This document shows positions 9,725 through 18,800 of a DNA stretch of 23,890 nt, piece after piece; position 1 is the stretch's first letter, and each line of letters begins with the position of its first letter. The stretch is from Stentor coeruleus (Eukaryota; Ciliophora; Heterotrichea; Heterotrichida; Stentoridae): positions 1 through 23,890 of the forward strand of contig MPUH01001110.1 in assembly GCA_001970955.1 (NCBI GenBank), read 5' to 3'. The notes below the pieces were generated by a model. The model worked only from the letters and a program-made list of their open reading frames with translations. It searched no databases and was not told the origin of the DNA. The translations under genes and the position numbers were made by a program.

Positions 9725-10664
9725 ATTTATGGATGTTCTATAAAATACTTAATTTTCAATGTTGTAAATATGTCGAAACTTTATATAAAAATTAGACAAA
9801 AAAGAATATATTTTACTTTATAAGCATAACCAAATGCACTTATACTGAAATAGTGACAATTTCTGAGGTGACTTTTTTGTATAGTGAACGTCCTGATACA
9901 CTAAATATCATAAATGGGTTTAAAGACACTATTTTTTTAATCGAACAGAAAAAAATGTCCCATTAGTATACAAAGTTTTTCTTGTATTTGCATACAATTT
10001 ATTTTGTGCTTAGATATCCTTGCAGTACAGAAATTCAAATTGATTTTTTTGTACTGGTGGTATATTTTATAATTAATAAAATGTTTTATATAGAAAGATG
10101 ATGTAAGATAATTTCATATTACATATCGCCGAAAAAACCTATAATTTTTAAATTTGACTTAATTTTAAGTTGATTATTCTCGATATAAAAGCTCAAAAAT
10201 TGAATGTAGTTTATGAGATCATAAGCTTTTTTGTCTTTTAATATTTTCTAAGTAGTATGATGTAAAAATTTAGATAATTTGCATATACTTGCAGTTTTTT
10301 GAATTTTTCTTTAAAGAAATATAAAATTTATCTTCTTAGTCTTTAAAACTCAAACTATAGGAAGTCGAACTGGCTTTAAAAAAAAATATAAACATTCTGG
10401 CTTAAGTTTATAAACATTATGATCTCATTCATTCTCAAATAATTATCAAATTCATCTGCCTGATGCAATATTTGCATTTAGGGAGTGTTTATTAAATTAT
10501 TAAACTTTAGGCTTAAGGCCGAAATTTTATATTACATTATGCTTCAAATATTTTTTCAGCCATTTTCTATATTAAACTCGTAAATTTCAATATGAAAAAA
10601 TATAGTCTCTATTAGCTTGGATTTTGTATATTTGCCGACTTTACAAGGTTTTATCTTAAAAATA
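9725..10664. repeat. Duplicated 5' flank of copy B, homologous to 2318-3408
   Basis: Non-coding counterpart of the copy A flank, sharing ordered blocks from the ATG out to TTATCTTAAAAATA (ending near 10664). It lacks about 60 bp that copy A has next to the TTTCTGAGG block. It diverges more than the coding sequence but is still easily aligned. No gene is seen. Confidence 0.85.
9780..9787 (-). promoter_or_regulatory. TATA-like element upstream of copy B
   Basis: TATATAAA on the minus strand about 56 nt upstream of the ATG, at the same place as in copy A. This is a guess from sequence and conserved position only. Confidence 0.35.
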
Positions 10665-10762
10665 AAAGTGTTGATGACTTTCTTTTCTGCTGAGTTCTGA
10701 TATAAAGTTTTGTCTTAAAAAATGAAGTATTGATAGCTATCTTTTCTACTGAGTTCTGATAC
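10645..10762. repeat. Two imperfect 59-bp tandem units
   Basis: Units at about 10645-10703 and 10704-10762 share a TTTT.TCTTAAAAA block, a GTATTGAT/GTGTTGAT block, TCTTTTCT.CTGAGTTCTGATA and a constant 59-bp spacing. They begin almost exactly where homology to the copy A flank stops (about 10664). No function is evident. Confidence 0.8.
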
Positions 10763-11447
10763 AAATTTTCATAGTTAAGAAAATCATCATTATTGGTAAT
10801 TTAGTCTATATTTGGCATTAGGCTTTTGCTCAATAGGCTTTTTATACAATTTAGACCTAAAATACTATTTACAAAGGTAAAAAATTATTTAAGACTAGCT
10901 GACGATTTATGATTTTTCAACTTGCAGGATACTTTTTTAGCTAAACTTGAACTACATGCATGCAAATAGAATAACTTATTTTCCATTTAGAATACTAATT
11001 CTGTAAGACATAATATTTATATACTTGACAAATGATATATGTTAAAAATTTTGATAAATTTTATCTTCTAAACTCAATTGTAAGCTTACAATAATTACCG
11101 AGATAGTGGGAGATTCATTAAATAATATATTCTTAATTGAATTTTATTATAGAAAACATTAATTGTATAAGTATATGCTTTTATTTCCTTAGCATATAAA
11201 TTTCAACACAAAAACTGTTTATTTTATTTATAAATTTGTATATTGTAGTATAAACTGGGCCCAATCATCATTGTATTATGATATTTTTTCATATATAAGT
11301 AAAAATATCTATATTTTATCTAATCTGTTATCTTAATCAATTTTAGCATTTTACTCAGGCAAGCAAAGCTGGACTATCAATTATTTTGAATATAATCGCA
11401 TAAAATATACTACCCAAAAGTATATAACCCAAGCTATAATCTTTTAA

Positions 11448-11524
11448 AATCCAAGTTTTGCAAGGACTAGGATGATTTTCAGTTTTTTTTCAACTTGCAT
11501 AATACCCAGGGTTGTATTCAAAGA
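11448..11524 (-). pseudogene. Relic of an M8/CxxC gene tail
   Basis: The minus-strand translation reads FEYNPGYYAS, a stop, KKTENHP, then SPCKTW. This matches the repeat core of the neighbouring genes (CNPGYY, S.GKC, then SPCKTC), and the DNA runs CAAGTTTTGCAAGGACTA as in copy B near 4699. The key cysteines are mutated and a stop is present. Only about 75 bp are recognisable and I could not extend it convincingly to either side. It lies in the same orientation as copies A and B. Confidence 0.6.
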
Positions 11525-11712
11525 TTTTTATATCAAATTTAAAATCCTATGCAAAAATCTATATGATTATGAATGTATATATTTCCATTATGACCTTTTA
11601 TAAAATATCTCACATTTTATCCGAAAAATTGTGCAGATAATACTCATTTTGGTACAAAATTAACTTTAATATCTGTTCATTTTATCAAAAATGCACCTGA
11701 AGTGTAGTCTAT

Positions 11713-11779
11713 AAAGTATTTAAGCATTAAATACAATTATTCTAATAATAATTGTATTGCCTGCACTTTAAAATACTTT
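11713..11779. repeat. Inverted repeat with perfect 12-bp core arms
   Basis: AATACAATTATT (11730-11741), spacer CTAAT, then its exact complement AATAATTGTATT (11747-11758). The arms continue imperfectly outward to AAAGTATTT (11713-11721) and AAATACTTT (11771-11779). It could form a hairpin or be the remains of a small inverted-repeat element. No coding content. Confidence 0.75.
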
Positions 11780-12666
11780 GCACACAATGGAAATAATTAG
11801 CACATCTTTATGACACTGAGACTTAGCATGATTATTCATCATAAAATAAATTCCTATAATATTTTTTTTTGTCTTTAGAAGTTAATATATATTTAATCAG
11901 TTGCAAAAAAAAAAAATTCTTCAATAGGTCTTATCACTGCTATAAAATAAAATCATATTAAGTATCAAGATTATTATAATTTACACTAAATTTTCACTTG
12001 AGATCTTGGAAAATATTTTTTAGTGACTTTATAAAGCATCAAGAAAATTAAGTTTATTAAATACTTTGAATATATACATTTTAGCTTATTTTCAGTGTGA
12101 TCATTTTTTTATTTAATCATATTTAAAAGAATATTATTTGAAACTCCAAAAAAACCTTTTGATAAATAAACAAAAGCAAATGATGTTTGGCTTAGCTTTC
12201 AATATAAAAAATTGAATATTTAAAGGGCGTTTTAGAGCTATTCTCTATTATCCTTTTATTATAAGTCAAGCATATCAATATGGAGGAGTTTTTTTTTGCT
12301 TTTTTTTCGCTTTTATACAAAAATCTGATTTGATTCTTTCTGAAATTTGAAATATAACTATTGATAAAAGTCTTTTAAACAATTTTAAACTAAATAGAAG
12401 TAGAATTATATGCAAAACTTACCTTCAAAAGGAATACCATTTTTTATAATTACCTGCATGATTTATATAGACAAATATGTGAAACAACCAAAGCATTTTA
12501 TATATAATTCTATTTTCGTAACTTGAAATATGATACAATATTTTAAAAACTGCTTTAAATACTACTCTAATCATTTCAAAAAATCAATCAAAATTTTATC
12601 TTCCCTTTCGAAATTTCAATACAAAATAATATCTTTAATATAATTCATTCCTCAATAAAACCTAAT

Positions 12667-14295
12667 ATGTCCTCAGCAAACACACCACCTGAAAATTTAT
12701 TAGAAAACAAAAACACGATAGCAGATTTCAATTCAATACGGGCTAAACTAAAAACAATAGAAAAAGGGATAGACTACATGGATTCAACTCTCATAAAAAA
12801 CATGTTTTCTGATTGTAAACATTTAGAAATAGCAATGAAAACATATGACCTAGAATTATACACAGATTATATAATCATCCAGGCAAAGTTTTTTATCCAA
12901 CAAGAATTATTATTCCAAGCAAAAACCATGTTAATTGAAGCAAATGATATTTCACAGAAGAGTTTCCAATATAAAAGGCCTCAAATATGTTTTCTTTTAG
13001 CAATCGTCTATACAAAACGAGGCTCATATCCTGAAAAAGCTAGACTACTTGTAAAAAAAGCTATAGAAATATGCCTTGATTTAATAAGCCAAAGTGATAA
13101 GACAAATATAAACTTAGCAAATTGTTTAGCGATTGGATACTTAAACTGTGGAGTTCTAGAAAACTCTTATGGGAACACAAAAAAAGCTCTTGAAAGTTTT
13201 TCAGAAGGGCTTAGATTTATAAAAAAAGCCGATGTTGATGAATCTATATGTGAAAAATACACCCTGCTTAGAAGACAGCTGAAAATCAACACATTTTTAA
13301 AATTAGAATTCAATGAATCAGATGAAGAAAGCTGTCAAAGCAAAGAGGAAATAGAAGTCACAAACAATTTACGTAATGGGGATTCGAATGTTGAAGAAAC
13401 TGATGGAAAGTATTTAAAAATGATGTCTGATAAAGATAAAAGCCCAACAGATATCATAAAAAAATTCGCCACTAGAGTATCAGCTATAATTACAAGTCAA
13501 ACTATATGTTTTAGTACCGCATTAGCTAAATCAGGATATGGAAATGACAATTTAGTCCCTAGAAAATCTATAAGAATAGAAAATTCTACACGTAAAGATT
13601 CAAATAAAAAGAATGGGAAGATTTCTGATATATTGAAAAAAGATACAGAAGAAAGTTTAACCTTAACATTAACAAAATGTTTTATTTTCATTAAACATTT
13701 CTTAGAAAGCCGATTAAGAAGAATCAAGCGTCGATCAGAACTTATGCTTGGCTATATAGCTTATGGGAAAAGGAATATAAACGGACATAAATATTTTGTA
13801 TCATTTAAAGCTAATATTCAGCATTCAACAACTTTAGAAAATTCTCAAACTATGCTTCAAGGTAATTTAGTTATTCTTTCAGGATTTCCTCTTGAAAGTA
13901 AATGTAAAAAACTAAGAGAATCTTGTTATATAGTTGAAGAAATATTAGAAATGTTGGGTGCTGTAGATTTAAATTTGGCTACAACTTATAATCAAGTAAG
14001 CTTACTTGATCATATTGATTGTAATGAATATGGGAGGATTATATTGAAAAAACCTAAGGCTAATACTGTTATTCAGAAAAGACTTTTATATAAAGGAAGT
14101 AAATATCTTGGAAATGAAAATTATATGGTTAAGATTTTCCATAATAGCAAAAATAATCCTGATGAGATTGATGTTTGTGTTGAAGGGAAAAGTACGAAAA
14201 AAATGTTCCCGATTATTTGCAAGAACTTGAGGGATATTAAAAATGTTTTTGATGCTGTTAATGAAGTTGATGGAGAAATTAAGATGATTAAGTAA
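12667..14295 (+). CDS. TPR-like repeat protein with unrecognised C-terminal half (542 aa)
   Basis: Soluble protein without a signal peptide or membrane segment. Residues about 55-190 are paired amphipathic helices of TPR type: LYTDYIIIQAKFFIQQELLFQAKTML, CFLLAIVYTKRGSYPEKARLLVKKAI and NCLAIGYLNCGVLENSYGNTKKALESF (each cited only as landmarks). These usually make a protein-protein scaffold. An acidic/Ser-rich linker (about 215-260) and a Lys/Arg-rich stretch (299-325) follow. The segment at about 346-357 (ESRLRRIKRRSE) is strongly basic. After that come two stretches that may be related, GHKYFVSFKAN (373-383) and NENYMVKIFHN (483-493), possibly a duplicated beta-rich domain. I do not recognise this half. 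The start is the first ATG after a low-G leader, and the frame ends in TAA. It is flanked by M8/CxxC genes but shows no functional link to them. The gene is solid; its role is open. Confidence 0.85.
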   Translation: MSSANTPPENLLENKNTIADFNSIRAKLKTIEKGIDYMDSTLIKNMFSDCKHLEIAMKTYDLELYTDYIIIQAKFFIQQELLFQAKTMLIEANDISQKSFQYKRPQICFLLAIVYTKRGSYPEKARLLVKKAIEICLDLISQSDKTNINLANCLAIGYLNCGVLENSYGNTKKALESFSEGLRFIKKADVDESICEKYTLLRRQLKINTFLKLEFNESDEESCQSKEEIEVTNNLRNGDSNVEETDGKYLKMMSDKDKSPTDIIKKFATRVSAIITSQTICFSTALAKSGYGNDNLVPRKSIRIENSTRKDSNKKNGKISDILKKDTEESLTLTLTKCFIFIKHFLESRLRRIKRRSELMLGYIAYGKRNINGHKYFVSFKANIQHSTTLENSQTMLQGNLVILSGFPLESKCKKLRESCYIVEEILEMLGAVDLNLATTYNQVSLLDHIDCNEYGRIILKKPKANTVIQKRLLYKGSKYLGNENYMVKIFHNSKNNPDEIDVCVEGKSTKKMFPIICKNLRDIKNVFDAVNEVDGEIKMIK

Positions 14296-14345
14296 ATAAT
14301 GTAATATGAAGATTTTTTAGATAGGATTTTAAGGTTTTTGAATTA

Positions 14346-14634
14346 GGGTTTTTGTATATAGTTTGGGGTTTTTGTATATGGTTTGAAGTTTTTGTATATA
14401 TTTGGGGTTTTTTTTATATGGTCTGTGGCTTTTGTATATGGTTTGGATTTTTGTATATGGTTTGGGGTTTTTTATATATTTGGGTTTTTTTTATATGGTT
14501 TGGGGTTTTTGTATATGGTTTTGGGTTTTTGTATATGGTTTGAAGTTTTTGTATATTATCTGGGGTTATTGTATACTATTGGGGTTTTTATATTGATTTG
14601 GGGTTTTTGTTTATGGTTTTTATTTTTTGTATAA
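14346..14634 (+). repeat. G/T-rich minisatellite, about 15 degenerate units
   Basis: Tandem 18-21 bp units with a core close to GGGTTTTTGTATATGGTTT, beginning about 50 bp after the TAA of the TPR gene. All units have the G/T-rich strand on the gene's sense strand. Units vary in length and base, so it is not freshly expanded. The repeat leaves all three plus frames open for 63-83 codons of Trp/Phe/Gly-rich sequence, which I treat as a by-product of the repeat. Regularly spaced G-triplets and quartets might allow G-quadruplex or R-loop formation in a 3' UTR. Confidence 0.9.
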
Positions 14635-15847
14635 TAGGATTCAAGAATTTTTTATAGTTTGATAAGTCTATAAAGATTATATAATTCAGTTAAGGATACT
14701 TTATAAAATTTATTTTAGATTAGATTTTATTTAGGAATTTATGAGATTGGATTGCATATCAAATTCCATTTTTTGAATATTTTATGTGTTATTATGGCTA
14801 GGTGTTATAACTCGTAGAAAAAGGTTTTAGTCTAGGAGCTTATATTTGATTTTCATGCGTTTATAATCTTGGAATGATAAGGAAAAATATTTCTAATGTT
14901 TATTTTCTTAGGGGAGTATTTAGCTGGCTAGGTAAATTGACTAGAGTTTTATAATAGACTTTATGCTAGAACTTCTCATATCAGAAATCCTGGCATGAAG
15001 ATAATACTTATACAAAAGCCGATTTGAATTTACCCTAATTTATTCATATATAAAACTTTACATATAATTTTCTAGTATTTTGAAGGCTAAGCTAATTTAC
15101 AGCATAAAGATATTATAAGGTATCTCTATTGATTAATCAAAGATTATATGCAACAAATCCGTCTGATAATTTTATACCAATTTATATAGAATAAATCAAA
15201 TTTGGGTGATATAAAGCTTCATATTTAATCTAATATAAGTCAAGCAAATGCTTATCAGTCAGAGATTGTAAGCAATCATCGAATATTTAATCCTAAATAA
15301 AAAATCTTTAACCTTTAAGCTTAAGGTTTATTATTTATGTGATTAAATTTCAGTTTGATTATCAGGGTAGAAAATCACTGATATAGGCTTTACATGATTT
15401 TCAATAACAACTTTGTTTATTATTCCACATTTTATAGATAAATAAGAAATTTTATATAGCTCCTACCAAAAAACTGATAAGAAGATTGAGATTGTTTTAA
15501 TTTTATAAAATTTCAAGCCTATATGGTGCCATGCTGTAAAACTTTATTTGGGATATAAAATAATCTAAGGGGGTAATTATAATAATTTTTTCAAATATGC
15601 ACTTTTAAGTTATTTTTCATAGAGGCTGATGAAAATATTAAAAGTAATGCATGAAGACAATTTAACATCGATTTTGAGCTAAACCTATTGATCTAGCTCA
15701 ATCAACTCCTAAAAAAAATTTGCCTCACTGCAAATGAAAAATAACCCAAACTTCCATAGCTATTAACCAAAAAACACCTGTATGGCCTATTTCCACATCA
15801 TAATTTTATATTAGAACTTCCATGTCTTACCTTTTTATATCATAAAA
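14635..15847. other. AT-rich spacer upstream of copy C
   Basis: About 1.2 kb with no supportable gene or RNA. A short near-palindrome (AACCTTTAAGCTTAAGGTT, 15310-15328) is the only structure I noted. The last 150 bp or so become poor in G and richer in C and A on the plus strand, as before other gene starts in this window. I see no similarity to the flanks of copies A and B. Confidence 0.55.
15832..15840 (+). promoter_or_regulatory. TATA-like stretch before copy C
   Basis: TTTTTATAT lies 8 nt before the first ATG (15848) but about 50 nt before the second in-frame ATG (15887). The latter spacing is close to that of the conserved TATA-like elements of copies A and B, which is a weak argument for initiation at 15887. 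Confidence 0.25.
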
Positions 15848-18800
15848 ATGTCTATAAAAATACTTTCTAAGCAGAAGATAATAAATATGTTGGGATCTTG
15901 GAAATTATTTCTAACACTTGTAGCATACTTCAGTACTCAATCATATGGTTGGATGTGCGGAGGTGCTCAAGACTACATTCAATTTTCTAGTCCTCCTGTT
16001 TTTTATACTCGTGATATTGACAGGTTACCAATTCGAATAAAATTTTTTCCAATCAACTTTGACCTTGGAGACAGTTCTTCGAATACCAATTTCACGACCT
16101 CCACATTGAAAATAGTCAGTTCTTACTTCCCAAGCTTTATTTCAATAAACAGAGTTCAAAATCCTCTGGTGTTTACAGGGATTACAAATTGTGGTCCAGA
16201 AATACTTATACCAGACTCACATACAACAGATGGAATAATTGATGCAGATTTAGTTGTATACATAACAACAAGCTCAATGCCTAGTGCTGACTATATTGCT
16301 TATGGAGGTGCTTGTATTATTGATCAAACAAATGGTAATCAAGTACTTGCTGGAAAAATTGTCGTTAATGTTCCAACATATAAAGCTATTGATTTTGATA
16401 AAACTAGCATGTTTACTGTTATTGTTCATGAAATGTGGCATATTCTTGGGTTTTCAAGTGGATTGCTTCCATATTGGAAAAATAGTAATGGAGTTGCTTA
16501 TCCACCTGGTACACAGACTGCGTTGTATACTGTAGCGGGTATTACGAAAACTTATTTGATTACACCAAATACACTTAAAGAAGTTAGAGATACTTATAAT
16601 TGCTCAACTTTACAAGGACTTGCACTTGAAGAACAAGGCCCATCTGGAATAGCAAATTCTCATATCGATCAGTTCTTCCATCATGGCGACCTTCTTAACA
16701 CTGTTACTTATGGTGATCCAATCATTTCAAAATTCATGATGTCAATATTAGTAGATATAGGTTGGTATAACATTGATAAAACCTATGGCCAAACAGCAAT
16801 TTGGTTCAGAAACGCAGGATGTGAAGCACTTACTAAACGCTGTATAAAAAACGAAGGCTCAACTTCTCTAGACAAGTTCTGTGTAGGTTTAAGCCCAGGC
16901 TGTGACCCATATCGTACTTTTAAATCCACTTGTAACACTTGGAATTACAATAGTAACCTTCCTCAATCATATCAATATTATTTAGATCCAACAAAAGGAG
17001 GTAGCGATCCTTACATAGACTATTGCACATTTCAAATGGCCACAAGTAATGGAGGTTGTTACGGAGGAAGCCAAACAACTTTAATAGTTACAGAACATGG
17101 AGAAATCATGGGTCCTGATAGTAGATGTTTTACTAGTACCTTAATGATATTACCATATGATAACCTATATTATTATGCAGCATGTTATAAAATCACTCAA
17201 TGCACTCCTCAAGGGACTATAGTTCAAATTGGTGATAGTTTTGTAATATGTCCTATTGCTGGTGGACAAATTCCAGTACCTGGTTATGTTGGTTATCTAA
17301 TCTGCCCAAGTAGTGCTGAGCTCTGTGGAGATAAGCCATGTTGGCATGGGTGTTTTGGTAGAGGCAAATGCATTCAAGGTAAATGTGTATGTAAAGATGG
17401 CTTCTCTGGTGCTGATTGTTCAATTGAATGCCATTCATCATGTTTATCATGCTTAGGTCCAAACGCAACTCAATGTACTGTTTGTGCTGACCCAACAAAA
17501 ATCCCATCAGGTCCAGAGTGTAAATGTAGACCTGGCTATTTAACTTTGTCAACTGGTGAATGCCAAGCTATTGTAAGCTGTGAGAAATTATGCAATACTT
17601 GTACACTTGTATCTAATATATACGTATGTTCTCAATGTGTTACAAACTCTACAGGTATTAATGGATTCTGTGAATGCAATACTGGATTTCGTCAAGTTGC
17701 CAATCAATGCCCTAATTGTGTTAATGGGTATTACCTTTCTGGAACAGCTTGTATACCATGTGTATATCCTTGTTATACTTGTACATCAGCAACTTTTTGT
17801 ACCAGTTGTGTCAATGATTATATTCTAGCTAATAATCGTTGTATCAGCACAACTGCTTGTGCTGTTTTTGATACCCAAGGTTACTGTATTGAATGTTTCC
17901 CTGGGTATTATTTAAACCAAGGAAAATGTATACCTTGTAACCCACCTTGTAATAATTGTACATCATCAACTGCTTGTACATCATGTCTTGGTGCATATAA
18001 TCTTTTAAATTCTAATTGTAATTGTCCTGATAACTGTAAAACTTGTGATGCTAAAGCATTTGTGTGTGGTGAATGCAATACTGGATATTATGTTAGTTTA
18101 GGTAAATGTACAAAATGCTCACAACAATGTAAGACTTGTAATAAAGCAAATTCTTGTACTTCATGTTATGGGAATTATACATTGAATTATGATAATCAAT
18201 GTGTATGTCCTGATGGATGTAAAACATGTGATGATTTGAATTATAAATGCTTAGAATGCACAAATGGGTATTATTTAAAAGCTGGGGTTTGTGTTAAATG
18301 TGTTGAACCTTGTGCAACTTGTAATTCAACAACATGTTTTAGTTGTTTGGGGATTTATAATTTGACTGCAGGGAATTGCTCTTGCCCATCAACTTGTGCT
18401 TATTGTGATTATAAAGCTTGGACATGTTTAGTGTGTAATAATGGGTATTATTTGAATGATGGGAATTGTATTTCATGTATCAAACCTTGTGCGAATTGTA
18501 TTTCTTCAAGTACTTGCACTTCTTGTATACAGCCTTTTATATTGAGTTCAGAGAGTCAGTGTATATGTCCTCCTTTTTGTAAACTTTGTGATAGTCTTGG
18601 ATGCATAAAATGCTACGATGGGTATTTTAGCGCTAATTCTAGCTGTTACCAGTGTATACCACCTTGTAAAACTTGTTCAGTTTCTGCTACAAACTGCACT
18701 TCTTGTTTAGGTCATTATGTAAAAAACGCTACTGGTTGTTCATGTCCTTCATGTTGTCAATGCGATACAAATTCTTTGTCATGTTCAAAAGCTAATGATG

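Larger units (their letters stand above)
10763..12666. other. Gene-poor AT-rich spacer
   Basis: About 1.9 kb with no reading frame that I can support on either strand and no recognisable RNA gene. It holds a short decayed fragment of an M8/CxxC gene (11448-11524), an inverted repeat (11713-11779), homopolymer A and T runs (for example around 11908 and 12292), and the low-G leader of the next gene. Confidence 0.6.

Noticed and set aside
14352..14634. Three overlapping Trp/Phe/Gly-rich frames in the minisatellite
   Set aside because: All three frames are open only because the repeat unit lacks stops; the peptides are translated repeat without a family or initiation context.
14346..14634. GGGTTTTT-rich repeat as a telomere or chromosome end
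   Set aside because: The units are 18-21 bp, degenerate and internal, with genes on both sides; this is not a short exact telomeric repeat.
15310..15328. Near-palindrome AACCTTTAAGCTTAAGGTT as a regulatory site
   Set aside because: Short, single copy and far (over 500 bp) from the nearest start; no support beyond symmetry.
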